Assembly (NCBI GenBank): GCA_903813345.2
Contig: CAIIXF020000002.1
Coordinates: 30,932,926-30,996,925 of the forward strand
From: Owenia fusiformis
Taxonomy: Eukaryota > Annelida > Polychaeta > Sabellida > Oweniidae
DNA length: 64,000 bases
Direction of reading: 5' to 3'
Made by a program: the position numbers and the translations under genes. Position 1 is the first letter of the stretch; every line of letters starts with the position of its first letter. A model generated the notes under the pieces. That model searched no databases, was not told where the DNA came from, and saw only the letters and a program-made list of their open reading frames with translations. Below, one piece after another: positions 1 to 10,556 of this stretch.

Positions 1-2072
1 TAGCTTTTCTAGGCTACCGCGTTTCAGATCGAGGCATCAAGCCCGATCCAGACAAAGTTGAAGCTATTTTGCAAATGGAAGCGCCTGCGAATGTCGAGCA
101 ATTGCGCCGGTTTTTAGGCATGGTGAACTGGCTTTGCCGCTTTGTACCAAACTTGTCAACCATTCTAAGTCCATTGAATATGCTTCTCCGGAAAGAGTCA
201 GCCTGGACTTGGGATGAAGCTCAGAGGAGTGCTTTCAACTTGATAAAGGAGAAAGTAAGTAGCTCACCAACTTTGAAATTTTACGATATCTCCAAAGAAA
301 CGAGAGTCTCTGCAGATTCTAGTTCCTTTGGACTCGGAGGTGTTTTGGAACAGAAACATAAAGATGAGTGGTTTCCTGTACATTATTGTTCCCGGACACT
401 CAATAATGCAGAGAAACACTATGCCCAAATTGAAAAAGAATTATTGGCTAGTACGTGGGCCTGTGAAAAGTTTAGTCAGTATCTAGTCGGGTTAGAGTCA
501 TTTAGGCTAATAACTGATCATAAACCTCTAGTTCCCTTGATAAACCAAAAGAGTCTTGATCAAGCCCCCATTAGATGCCAGCGTTTACTCATTCGCTTGA
601 TGAGATTCAACTGCAAAGCTGAGTATAGACCAGGGAAGACTCTTATCATATCTGATACACTGTCCAGAGCCCCAGTAACATCCACCATAAATGAAACAGT
701 GGATAGCGTAGCCCAACATGAAGATTTTGTCATTGAAAATTTGCCTGTTTCAAAGTCACGCTTAGACAAAATACGCGATGCTTCACAGGTAGATAAACAA
801 ATCTCAACAGTCATAGAATATGTTATTGAGGGTTGGCCAACATACTACAAAGATGTTGACAAAGTAGCAAAGCAATTTTATGACTTAAAAGGAAGTCTCA
901 GTGTTGTGAATGGTATTTTAATGTATGAAAATCGTATCGTGATTCCGATGTCAATGAGAAATAACATACTCGATACCATACATGAAGGTCATTTTGGTGT
1001 AGAGAAATGTCGCGAGCGAGCGAATACATCCGTATTTTGGCCCGGCATTACCAAACAGATCAAAGAATTAGTAGAAAATTGTTCTCACTGCCAAGAGAAG
1101 AAAGCTACAAATCGTTCTGAACCGATGATTAGTTCCATATTACCAGATAGACCTTGGCATAAAATAGCGACAGACCTATTTGAAGCAGCAAAGAAGCATT
1201 ATATGGTAGTCGTAGATTATTATTTTCGTTATTTAGAGATAGCACATCTTGCCCAAAATACCACCTGCGAGCAAGTTATAAAGAAATTGAAAGAAATCTT
1301 TTCCCGCAATGGAATACCCGAGGTAGTATATTCTGACAACGGTCCTCAATTCTCATCGAAGCTTTTCAAAGATTTTGCGCGAGAATATGATTTCCATCAT
1401 GTAACCTCGAGTCCTAGATATCCTCAGTCAAACGGTCTTGCGGAGAAATTTGTCCAAACAGCAAAGCGTATGTTGTTAACGGAAGATCCGTTGTCAGCGA
1501 TTATGAACTATCGTGCAACTCCTACTTCCATGACCGGATCAAGTCCTTCTCAATTATTGTTCGGTAGACAGATTAGAACAAAGTTGCCAACAAGTCCTGA
1601 AAACTTAAAGCCTAACTGGCCCAGTGAAGGTAAAACCAAGTCTAATGATTTGAATGCCAAAGTTAAACAGGAAAGGTATTTCAATAAATCCCATGGGGCC
1701 AGAAACCTGAGTAAGTTAGCACCAGGCCAGTCGGTGAGAGTTAAGCTTGATAATGATAAATCTTGGAGTGATCCTTATCTTGTTATGGGAAGTAGTGATT
1801 CTCCAAGATCATATCTTATCAGATCCAGAAAAGGGTCTATCTTCCGCAGGAATAGGAAGCATTTGTCCTCAACTAATGACAAACCTATGCCTGTAGAAAG
1901 ACCTCTTTTGTATGTTCCAAGTGAAAATGTGAAACTAGTAGATAAACCCCAGTTGTCAGTTCCGTTACCAGGGTTAATTAGTCCTCAACCCAGTACTGTA
2001 GAACAGATTCCTTCTCTGAGGAGATCTGCTAGGGTTACAAAGAAGCCAGAGAGGCTTATAACAACTATGTAG
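1..2072 (+). CDS. pol: Ty3/gypsy retrotransposon Pol, 3' part (RT end, RNase H, integrase)
   Basis: This is the downstream half of a Ty3/gypsy Pol polyprotein. The frame is already open at the left edge (codons from base 3, reading FLGYRVSDRGIKPD, the end of a gypsy reverse transcriptase), so the start lies outside the window. The RT thumb follows to about 250. RNase H spans about 290-700, with Asp in VSADSSSFG near 314, Glu in IEKELLA, Asp in ITDHKPL near 511 and Asp in ISDTLSR near 648. The integrase HHCC zinc finger spans about 980-1110 (HEGHFG, CSHCQ). The integrase core spans about 1150-1480 with Asp in ATDLFE, Asp in YSDNGPQF and Glu in NGLAEKF, so the catalytic triad is complete. The stop at 2070-2072 is followed by a polypurine tract and LTR. 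Motif style is closest to the mag/SURL lineage (moderate confidence). The visible frame has no disabling break, so the copy is fairly young. Confidence 0.96.
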   Translation, partial: AFLGYRVSDRGIKPDPDKVEAILQMEAPANVEQLRRFLGMVNWLCRFVPNLSTILSPLNMLLRKESAWTWDEAQRSAFNLIKEKVSSSPTLKFYDISKETRVSADSSSFGLGGVLEQKHKDEWFPVHYCSRTLNNAEKHYAQIEKELLASTWACEKFSQYLVGLESFRLITDHKPLVPLINQKSLDQAPIRCQRLLIRLMRFNCKAEYRPGKTLIISDTLSRAPVTSTINETVDSVAQHEDFVIENLPVSKSRLDKIRDASQVDKQISTVIEYVIEGWPTYYKDVDKVAKQFYDLKGSLSVVNGILMYENRIVIPMSMRNNILDTIHEGHFGVEKCRERANTSVFWPGITKQIKELVENCSHCQEKKATNRSEPMISSILPDRPWHKIATDLFEAAKKHYMVVVDYYFRYLEIAHLAQNTTCEQVIKKLKEIFSRNGIPEVVYSDNGPQFSSKLFKDFAREYDFHHVTSSPRYPQSNGLAEKFVQTAKRMLLTEDPLSAIMNYRATPTSMTGSSPSQLLFGRQIRTKLPTSPENLKPNWPSEGKTKSNDLNAKVKQERYFNKSHGARNLSKLAPGQSVRVKLDNDKSWSDPYLVMGSSDSPRSYLIRSRKGSIFRRNRKHLSSTNDKPMPVERPLLYVPSENVKLVDKPQLSVPLPGLISPQPSTVEQIPSLRRSARVTKKPERLITTM

Positions 2073-2248
2073 TGTTTTGATATTAGTGGATTACCATATT
2101 CATTGTAAAAGAGACAATGACTTTTTGTTCAGAGAAATTATTAGTACCATATTCATGGTAAAGAATGCAAGACATTATTTTGTGATATGTTTGTTAAAAT
2201 GAACTCTTGAGATACATATGATATTTTATTTGTTTGTTAACATAGACT

Positions 2249-2259
2249 AAAAAGGGAGA
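2249..2259 (+). promoter_or_regulatory. Polypurine tract of the gypsy element
   Basis: An all-purine run, AAAAAGGGAGA, sits directly before the TGTAATG that opens the 3' LTR. Plus-strand DNA synthesis of LTR elements is primed at such tracts. The position between the Pol stop and the LTR is as expected. Confidence 0.8.
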
Positions 2260-2280
2260 TGTAATGATATACATGTAATA
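2260..2280 (+). mobile_element. Gypsy 3' LTR, left piece (21 bp before the insertion)
   Basis: The LTR begins TGTAATG at 2260, right after the polypurine tract. The matching LTR end, CATTACA, is found 6.6 kb away at 8885-8891. TGTAATG and CATTACA are exact inverted complements, as expected of LTR termini. The rest of the LTR is displaced by the element at 2281-8786. Without the insertion and the duplicated TA, the LTR would be about 124 bp, short but seen in mag-like elements. Confidence 0.8.
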
Positions 2281-2584
2281 GTTAGAAACCCATGCCTCTC
2301 TATCGTTTCAAAAAATTTACCCAACGTGGCGGTCTCTGTTAATTTATGGCATCCTTACTTTTTTGAAAGGTAACACTTTGAGGCTCAATTTTTTGCTGTA
2401 TGCCCTTGCAAACTCTCATTGGTTGCTCTGTATTGTAGCATTCTGTTACCATGGTTACGCATCTATAGACATCTTACCTTGGAATCTTAAATCATTTGTA
2501 ACTTTGTCATTATTTGGTCTATAGAGATGATATTGGTATCAAATTAAACCTAATTAATTTTTTCATAAAGTAATGATATTCAAT

Positions 2585-2621
2585 TATGCAAATTAGATAA
2601 TTTGCATAAATTGTGACGTCA
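2585..2621. promoter_or_regulatory. Octamer palindrome plus CRE-like site, copy 1
   Basis: ATGCAAAT and ATTTGCAT face each other across 6 bp (one imperfect central base), followed by TGACGTCA at 2614-2621. ATGCAAAT is the POU-domain octamer and TGACGTCA the CREB/ATF site. Function is inferred only from the motifs. Confidence 0.45.
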
Positions 2622-2959
2622 TCAATCAATTTTTGTTTCAGAAATTTCGAGAATAGCAACATATCTATTAGAACTGAGGCCGTATGTCAGAATTTCGGCA
2701 AAGTTTGGTCATTTAGACTATAAGAAGAATGTATAAGCAACATAAAAGTGAAAACAGATTCAAAATTGGATCAGTATCGCCAAAGTTATTAAACTTTCGA
2801 GGCAGCTACTGTGAATGTCATTATTTGACAATTTTATTCAGACATCTGTAACCATGGACGTTTAAAGTGTTTCTAGCTTTGTCATTATTTGGTCTATAGA
2901 TATGATATTGGTATCAAATTAAACCTTATAAAATTTCCTGTACGATAACAATATTCAAT

Positions 2960-2996
2960 TATGCAAATTAGCTAATTTGCATAAATTGTGACGTCA
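2960..2996. promoter_or_regulatory. Octamer palindrome plus CRE-like site, copy 2
   Basis: A perfect 22-bp palindrome (2961-2982) made of two facing octamers is followed by TGACGTCA at 2989-2996, with the same spacing as copy 1. Confidence 0.45.
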
Positions 2997-3299
2997 TCAA
3001 TCTATTTTTGTTCAGAATATTCCAGTTAGCAACATACATATTAGAATGAATGACAGAGTGTGTGCATAGTTTTGACCTTTATTTGATGAGTGGGAGATAG
3101 AGACAACATTCAAGAGACAACAGATTCAAAATTGGGTCAGAATTAGCAAAGTTTTTCAGGTTTTGGGGCAGCTACTATGAACGTCATTGTTTGACAATTA
3201 TAAAAATATTACAATAACAAAAAAGAAACAAACATACATGTAGTTGTTTCAATCTTATTGAGTAAAAATGTACATGACTTGTTCATATTTTTCCATTGA

Positions 3300-4384
3300 A
3301 CTGTACATGAAAGTATGTGGAAATGTTACATGTATTTTGAATATCATTCACAGGGGTCAAAATCATGTGATCTTGATCTTGTATTTTAAAATCTAATTTT
3401 ATAATTTGCCATACACTGTCAATGATCCATATGAATACATAGTAATGCTTTAATTATGCTATTTTGACATATGCTGACTAATAAACATATCAATGTTAAT
3501 CTATATGGAAGAGTATTCCTGGTTTCATTTGATTTCTAGCATGTGAAAAAGCTGAAAACAAAATTTTGTTGATATTTGGACATAAACTAAATAAATCTTA
3601 ACTACCATTTTATATTTAAAATACAGATAGAGTGTCAACTTTAGAACTTATATGTAAACATTTCCAAAAATCAATGCCCAAAATAAGTCAATCGGTGGCA
3701 AATGGCGAGCCCATACAGCTAATGTGATAACTACTTTAGGGGAATTTTTCAACCTTCAAAATCCTTGGTGATTCAACCTTAGAATGATTTCTGTTATAGC
3801 TTTTCTGAAAATGGACTATAAGCAGATAGTAGGTACTTAAAGAAGCAAAATGAAGAGTAGTTTTTATATAATTTTACATAATATAACCTCTTCGATATGC
3901 AATGAAAAATGATGACAAAATCCATACAAGAGCTCAGTAGTAGTACCAGTAATCCTGAAATTAAAGTCTATTGATCAAAATAGTCATGACGAAAAAATGC
4001 CATTTAAAATATTTTTGAAAGAATTGATTTTTGTAGGACTTTAACTAACCCTTCCTACATCTACATATAGGTTTCCTACATCTATCTCTTATGTCCCAAA
4101 GTATGCATAGTATAGGACTTGTAATCTGAACTTGTTTTAAAAGGTTTCCAAAATATGAAATACCAAAAATCGATGAAAAATATGAGTCTGAAATGGATGG
4201 ATTTCAGGTATATCCCCATTGACTATGGATACCATTCAAAACTGAGAACCGTAACAACAGGAGATTTAAGTGCAAAATAAGTTAATTACGTAGTATGATT
4301 GACAGAGGTTGAATCTAAACTATTTTAATTTACACTTTTTATAGTTTAGAAGCTTTAATATGGAATGATCTAATCTAATCAATA
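3300..4384. other. Interior of the foldback element, no gene seen
   Basis: AT-rich sequence with no open frame of note, no splice-bounded exon I can defend and no clear repeat beyond short A/T runs. Confidence 0.6.
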
Positions 4385-5365
4385 CAGTGTGTATCAAAAA
4401 AAACGCAACAGATTGTTATCTCGGAAAAGCACAAAACCAGTGATAACATCATTGATTTCATTCAATGCACCATGAAGCCATGTGTCTCCTCTTTACAATG
4501 ATATATCATTCATTGATATTTGGTCATGGTTGGGCGAGTAATCATTCTATTTGCAAAGTGGGCCAAAATTAGCTTGGGGCCAAGTTATAAACATCGCAAA
4601 AGTCAGTGTACAGACCCCGATGCAATATTGGAAGAAAACATAAAACCTATGCTGACTGTATCCTTTTCATTCAATGTACCGAAAAGCCAAATTACTCCTC
4701 TTTGCCAATGGAATATCATTCATTCACAGGGAGTCATGGCTGGCCGAATAATCATTAATTTTGCAAATTAGGGCAAAATTCAGTTCGGACTCAAGTTTCA
4801 AACATTGCAAAAGTCACTACAGGGGGCATAGGGGCGATTGGAAGAAGGTGTGACAGGTGTGGCATAGACAGTAAAGTGTTCATACTCTTGCAAGAATACA
4901 TCCTATACCTCTCCAAATTGCCACCACTTCCTTGCACATAAAGATGCGCTCATTTGTCCACGTCATGCATGGGTCAGCCTGGAGTCATCTGTGGGTTAAA
5001 GCAGAGAAAAGCAGCCCATGGGCAATTCTTTCTCAAGGTTTCGCAATATCTGGTGAAGGAATTGTGAGCACAGATGCTCCTGAGATAGCTCCAAAAGAAA
5101 AAGTCACAGCATTTCAAGTCAGGGGAACTTCCATAGGTACTTAGCGCTTGCACTGATTTTTGCAATATCTAAAACTTGGTCCAGAGCCAATTTTGACCCA
5201 CTGTGCAAATAGAAGGATTTCTCACCCAACCTTTACCACATGTGGATGAAGAGGAGGGATGTGGCTTTATGGTATATTGAATGGAATTGATGTAGTCATC
5301 ACTAGTTTTGTGATTTTACGAGATAACTACCTGTTACTGTGTAACAGATTTTATCAAAAAGTGTC
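4385..5365 (-). mobile_element. Decayed mariner-like element nested in the foldback element
   Basis: The left arm (about 4385-4620) and right arm (about 5140-5365) are imperfect inverted repeats of about 220 bp. Shared blocks include a TATCTCG...AAAATCACAAAAC type segment and a TTTGCAAAGTGGGCCAAAATT type segment. Between them, 4974-5165 on the minus strand gives a broken C-terminal transposase with SSPDLKCCDFFFWSYL, the counterpart of the SPDLxPxDFFLWGYL block of Tc1/mariner transposases. The left side also has an internal duplication (about 4430-4640 and 4650-4830). It is dead: no full transposase frame remains. Confidence 0.7.
4960..5165 (-). pseudogene. Mariner-like transposase C-terminal remnant
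   Basis: About 60 residues on the minus strand contain SSPDLKCCDFFFWSYLRS, then a stretch resembling the Arg/Leu-rich tail that follows the third catalytic Asp/Glu in mariner transposases. The catalytic N-terminal half is absent. It lies between the inverted arms of the surrounding element, which fits its origin. Confidence 0.65.
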
Positions 5366-5929
5366 AGATGTACATGTAGGCCTGGACGCTGGGGCAAAAG
5401 TCATCACAATAAGATGTGCTGAGAGGAGCTGAATCAATGTCACACCTATAGATGATGTTAACAAGGAGATTAATGTCACACAGATGATATTTGGGAGTCA
5501 AATCACACTGGTGAGGTGAACATGGAGATGTGACAAAGATGATGGAAACATTAAGAATAAAAAGCATCCCTGTCATGAAAGTCACCACTGAAATAGATTA
5601 ACAAAAGAAAAATTCAACCACTACCATGTGGGTCCTTGACATGGGTAATGGGTAATATAGATTTTACATATATGTACATTTAGATGGCTATAACATGAAT
5701 GAATGCCATAGAGGTGATGTTAACGCGAATATCAATGTCACATGGATGACATGGTGATAAAACGTTAATTTGTTCAAAGTTACACTATTAAGGTGTTGTT
5801 AGTCACATGGAAATAAATGTCACATGGATGTAGGAACTCTTGGGTTTAAGTCCTCGCTTCATCAACACTTAATATAAAAATGCAATGCTATTCATGAACT
5901 ATAATAGTTTGGTATGATAAATAATACAA
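5366..5929. repeat. Diffuse repeats with GATGTTAAC / AATGTCACA motifs
   Basis: Short segments of the type GATGTTAAC..AATGTCACA..GATGA recur about five times between 5440 and 5830, suggesting an old minisatellite. No gene is seen here. Confidence 0.4.
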
Positions 5930-6890
5930 GGTGTCTCAAAAATGTACCCAAAAGTATATTACCACCACGGTTTAACCAATCAATATTTTCAGATATTTTT
6001 GCATGGTCATGTTGCTAAAGCATGTAAGTTTCCTCCCCAATACAAAGTTTTCAGTTCAGTCTTGCATTTTGATGATTTAACCCTTTACTTTTTACTTCAT
6101 ATTTCGATGACAGCCTGTATCTTTGTGCTACTGTTAATCACATTTGATAATGTTTCAGGTGGAACGTTTTGAATTTCTTTTTGGGTGTTGGCTTTATGTT
6201 GTACTAGGTCTTTCGGCTTGGGATTAGCTTAACATGCTCCTTCAAATAGCCCCAGAGAAAGAAGTTCCAAGGTTGAAGATGGCAGAACAATCACAGAGAA
6301 CCAGCTCAATTATCATCAAATGATTTAGCAGTTAATTGATAATGGAGTTCCATCTGCCAGAGTTACAGAGACTGAATGATATCCAAATGAGAACTCTGTG
6401 GTTCCAGACAGTTTGAGCCCCTCCATGTACAGCAAGGGCCACACAAAAATTCCCATGAAAGCAGTTTCTTCTCTCTATATGAAGACAGTGTGAAGGCCTC
6501 CCTATTCAACAGATTTGACACCCCAAACATTTTCTCTGGAATGACTTCAAGAACCATGTTTATGTTTATCCCAAAGCCAAGGGACATAGAACAATTTGAG
6601 GTCAACATGTGAAAGGAAATTCAAAACATTCCACCAGAAACATTGTCATATATCTGTATATGATAAACAATGTAGTAGTAAGAATGCAGGCTTTTATCGA
6701 AATGTAAGGAGGTGAAATTAAACACTTGGTATAAAAAGGGTTAAAGCATCAAAAAGGCAAGACTGAACTAAAAAATTAGTATTAGAGAGAAAACTTACCT
6801 GCTTTTCCTAAATGACCATGCAAAAATATCTGAAAATATTGATTGTTTATCTTTGCTGTTGATATACCTTTGGTTCATTTTTTGAGACAC
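5930..6890 (+). mobile_element. Second decayed mariner-like element in the foldback element
   Basis: The ends are inverted repeats of about 150 bp: 5930-6080 begins GGTGTCTCAAAAATG and 6740-6890 ends with its reverse complement. Both carry an AATCAATATTTTCAGATATT segment followed by TTTGCATGGTCAT. The interior 6300-6650 holds a broken plus-strand transposase. Orientation is opposite to the neighbouring mariner remnant. Confidence 0.75.
6320..6650 (+). pseudogene. Mariner-like transposase remnant, C-terminal part
   Basis: Plus-strand translation of about 6480-6650 gives RPPYSTDLTPQTFSLE, matching the WPxRSPDLTPxDFFLWG block, then LQEPCLCL and a degraded EIQNIPPETL-like helix. Upstream (about 6325-6350) a QLIDNGVPSAR stretch resembles the FQQDGAPxH block around the second catalytic Asp. 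Several stops and frameshifts are present, so it is a dead copy. Confidence 0.65.
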
Positions 6891-7386
6891 TCTAGATTAT
6901 AAAAATTGTCTCTTTAATGTCACTGCCGGTAATCTGACAAAATGAGTGAAGGGAGTCGATTTCTGCTAGAAAATTCAACAAATAAGATTTCTTTCTTCAA
7001 AAAGCATATAGTATGGTAAAATCAGTTAGGTTTTAAGTGTAACAATGGCGCAACGTCACCAGCATGCAAAAAGTCAATCTTTGAATCCTCTTCAATGCAA
7101 TAAATCAAAATGAATGTTCTTGCTGTTTTTTAAATGAGGCTTTTAGAAATATATTATTTTGATATTTTTTATAACATTTTGTAAATAATTCAAACAAGGC
7201 ATAAACATGCAAAATGTCTCAACCTGCCATTTGTTACAGATGCCAAAGGCCAGACACCAGATGTCAAACGCCGTCTCAAAAATGGAGACAAATTGAGAAC
7301 AATATGTCACCGCTTTTGGTGGTGACATAAAAAACAGCAATGACATACATTTTGTGATATAACCTCATCAATTTGTATTAACAGGT

Positions 7387-7610
7387 CATGTAGATGATTA
7401 CTGCTTGAATCGCAGCACAAATATTAATGTTTGACCAGTCATGATGTTTCGTCCTTTTAAATAGATTGACGCCTATGAAGCAAATCAGTTTAAAAATTCA
7501 TGTAGATGTTCACTGCTTGAATTGCAGCACAAATATTGATGTTTCACCAGTCACAATGTTTCGCATTTTTAAATAGATTGACGCCTATGAAGCAAATCAT
7601 TTCAATGATT
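7387..7610. repeat. Two-copy 112-bp tandem duplication
   Basis: The block beginning CATGTAGATG at 7387 recurs at 7499. Each copy includes GCAGCACAAATATT and ends near ATAGATTGACGCCTATGAAG. The copies differ at several bases. Confidence 0.75.
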
Positions 7611-8073
7611 TATAGATTACATCACAGATTTCACCATACTGATTTACCCATTCACTAACTGATTAATCCATAACTTTCTCACAAACAATAAATCATGTTA
7701 CAAAATAAAAAAAACAGTTTTGACCCCTGTCAATGATAGTCAAAATTATGAATACCCATATCATTTCTATACACCAACTACTTCAGTGACATGTAAAATA
7801 TATATTTTTCACTCAATAAGCTTGAATCGGTTTTGTTCATTTTTGTTATTTCAGTGTTTTATTTATGATTGTCAAATAGTAATGTTCATAGCAGCTGCCT
7901 CAAAAGCTGAATTACTTTACTAATACTCATTCAATTTTAAATATTTCTTGATGTTGCTCATACCTCTTCCACTCATAGAATAAATGACGAACTATGCAGA
8001 AACTACACCATCCAACCTCGGATCTAATAAATTTGTTGCTATACTTGGAAGTTCTGAGCCAAAAATAGATCGA

Positions 8074-8109
8074 TGACATCATAATTTATGCAAATTAGCT
8101 AATTTGCAT
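8074..8109. promoter_or_regulatory. Octamer palindrome plus degenerate CRE, copy 3 (right arm)
   Basis: This is the inverted-arm counterpart: TGACATCA at 8074-8081 (one mismatch to CRE), then the perfect octamer palindrome at 8088-8109. Confidence 0.4.
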
Positions 8110-8445
8110 AATTGAATATCGTTACCATACCGTTTATTCAATTAGGATCAATTCAATACCAAGACCTCCTCTATAAACCAAATAATGACAAAGCTACCAA
8201 ACATTTCAATTCTAAGGTAAGATGTTTAAAGTTAATTGTTCAATGATAACGTTCATGGTAGCTGCCCAGAAAGCTTAATAACTTTGTTAGTTCTGATCCA
8301 ATTTTGAATCTGTTTTCACTTTTATGTTGCTTAAACCTTCTGCTCATAGAATAGAAGTCATCACATTGAAGAAATTCTACCATACGGCTTCATTTCTTAA
8401 AGATACATTGCTATACTTGAAACTTCTGAACCAAAAATAGATTTA

Positions 8446-8481
8446 TGACGTCACAATTTATGCAAATTAGCTCATTTGCAT
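8446..8481. promoter_or_regulatory. Octamer palindrome plus CRE-like site, copy 4 (right arm)
   Basis: TGACGTCA at 8446-8453 is followed by facing octamers at 8460-8481 with one central mismatch. It is the inverted-arm partner of the outer left copy. Confidence 0.45.
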
Positions 8482-8786
8482 AATTGAATATTTTAATTAT
8501 ATGAGAAATTTAATTAGGTTTAATTTGATACCAATATCATATCTATAGACAAAATAAAGACAAAGCTACAAATGATTTAAGATTCCAAGGTAAGATGCCA
8601 ATAGATGCGTAACCATGGTAACGGAATGCTACAATACAGAGCAACCAATGAGAGTTTGCAAGGGCATCCGGCAAAAAATTGAACCTCAAAGTGTTACCTT
8701 TCAGAAAAGTATGGATGCCATAAATTAACAGAGACCGCCACGTTGGGTAAATTTTTTGAAACGATAGAGAGGCATGGGTTTCTAAC

Positions 8787-8891
8787 TATAATGTGTGAAC
8801 AATCCCCGGGATTGTCATGATTGTCATTTGATAAACGTTTCGTCCAGTACATACATCCGGGTTATAGAGAGTGAGAATAAACGCCATTACA
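8787..8891 (+). mobile_element. Gypsy 3' LTR, right piece
   Basis: After the right end of the foldback element the LTR resumes with TATAATGTGTG and ends with CATTACA at 8885-8891, the complement of the LTR start at 2260. An AATAAA lies at about 8876-8881, close to the end. The 5' LTR and its flank are outside the window, so the gypsy target duplication cannot be checked. Confidence 0.75.
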
Positions 8892-9114
8892 AATGAACCC
8901 AAAGTTTTATGTCTGATTGTTATTGAACCAAATGATCAGTTCGCAGTGTGAGATGCATTCATTACCTCTGACAATACGGCATTGTAATGGAATTTAACAT
9001 TAGTGCTACGACAGTTCATAAAATAACCAACCAATGGATATCATTAATGTGGTTCCAATTAAATTAAATAAAGTGACTGAGTTCAAATGTCATTGAACTA
9101 GTGTATGTGCAACA

Positions 9115-9407
9115 TTCATTACTTACAAAAATAAGAACTATTTCAAAACTATGGTTAGTTGACTCTGAGGGGAGTTGTTTCATATCTCAGTGATTCATAT
9201 GGTGGTTCCGCAAGTGACAGACAAATCATTGAGCATTCAACACTTATCTTATCCATCAATGTTGACAAAGGGGACAAATTGATGGCAGATAGAGGGATTA
9301 TGGTCCAAGACCTTTTCTCAGCTTAATGGGTGCAAGTGAATACTCCGACTATGTTGAGAGGTAAGACCCAACTTGATCCATCTGAGATGATACATTGTGA
9401 TGACCCG
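9115..9407 (+). pseudogene. Fragment of a DDE transposase (DDE_Tnp_4 type, Harbinger/ISL2EU-like)
   Basis: Three neighbouring reading frames give consecutive pieces of one protein: TYKNKNYFKTMV (from 9121), VVSYLSDSYGGSASDRQIIE followed by a KLMADRG block (9177-9323), and NTPTMLRGKTQLDPSEM (9339-9389). In DDE_Tnp_4 transposases these correspond to the TYSxYKxxNT block, the VSFVSDxYGGxxSD block with the second catalytic Asp, the ADRGF motif, and the proline-containing tail. Two frameshifts and several stops make it a fossil. No inverted repeats assignable to it were found. Confidence 0.75.
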
Positions 9408-9681
9408 TGATCAAAGGTGGTATACCCTTGTTTTCTGATCACTGGTCATCGTGTTAAATCATTTTTAATATCATTGTATTATATTTAGTTTTAATTATAG
9501 CAATGTTATTTCCATGTTTTAATATTGAAAGTTACATTTTCGTTTCACATTTTTTCTTTCACAAATTTTGCATTGTACTTTGTGACCCTTTGACCTGTTC
9601 ATTCAGTGCAGTCTATATGCTGCTCCTATAGCAGAGCTTTAGTCTGAACCAAGTGAACTCTATTCAAACTTTGTGAATAGA

Positions 9682-10157
9682 CAATTTTCTCGCATATACG
9701 CCCCCCTTAATTTAGGCCCATGGGCCAAAAATCGAATGTAGTATGCTTATACGCCCATGGGCCTATAAAAAATGACTATTTATTGATTTTTTCAATAAAT
9801 TCAAGAGTATTTTGTCACTGGCAGATCGTTCTGTTGTTACTTTGTTTCAACATTAAGTTCAACGCTGTGCCGTAAGTGGCAGTGGTGGATCGTTCTGTTG
9901 TTACTTTGTTTCAACATTAAGTCCAAGGTTGTAGGTGACATTTCCTTTATAATTCTTACAAAACATGCGGTAGGACTACAACCGTAGGTACGGTAGTCCA
10001 TTGTATTCATCAGCTCTTCTCACCTTTACGCCCACTGGGCCAAAAATCGAAAGTAGTACACTTATACACCCATGGGCGAAAAATAAGAGGTAAAATAACA
10101 GACGAAATTACCCCTTCTTTCAGTTATACGCCCAGGGCTTATATGCGAGAAAATCTG
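9682..10157. mobile_element. MITE with TTTTCTCGCATATA terminal repeats
   Basis: The left end CAATTTTCTCGCATATACGCC and the right end (reversed) CAGATTTTCTCGCATATAAG form terminal inverted repeats. The interior has several GCCCATGGGC-type palindromes and a direct duplication (about 9822-9865 and 9885-9925, sharing GATCGTTCTGTTGTTACTTT). No clear target duplication and no coding capacity are seen. The superfamily is not assigned. Confidence 0.65.
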
Positions 10158-10556
10158 GTACATATGGATCTTGACAGAGACACATACTTAGTTTCTACAC
10201 ATTTTTGGACATAAGCTTTTCACAAGATGATCTTATATCAAACATTTTGGATATCATATCTTGGTCAAAGGAAACAACAGTGACATGGGTAAGCCACTTA
10301 ATGTATTCTGGTGTGTTTTTGTAATATTGTATTTGTACTGATATTCTTTATTTGTGCTAGTGTTTTTGAGTATTATTTTGATTACAATAGATTTATTAAA
10401 CTCTACTCTATTTGTTTCTTAATTTATTTCATATTATACACTTTAGTGCCCTTTTATATAAGTTGAACATTCACTTTAATTTAACTATTTTAACTTCAAC
10501 ACTACCAATAATTTAAACTCACTTATTCCAATTTGCTTTCAAAATTTCCACAGTGC
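10158..10556. other. AT-rich interval, no gene seen
   Basis: No open frame, inverted repeat or array of note between the MITE and the next LTR. Confidence 0.5.

Larger units (their letters stand above)
2281..8786. mobile_element. 6.5-kb foldback (long inverted repeat) transposon, TA target site
   Basis: The ends are long inverted repeats of about 0.9-1.1 kb: 2281-3200 reads in reverse at about 7700-8786. Both termini read GTTAGAAACCCATGCCTC (the right one reversed). TA flanks both sides (2279-2280 and 8787-8788), so the likely target duplication is TA. Each arm holds two diverged copies of a roughly 350-bp subrepeat with an ATGCAAAT/ATTTGCAT palindrome next to a TGACGTCA-type site. No transposase of its own is visible; the only coding traces belong to two nested mariner copies. 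It is therefore a non-autonomous foldback element. It sits inside the 3' LTR of the gypsy element and is younger than that element. Confidence 0.85.
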
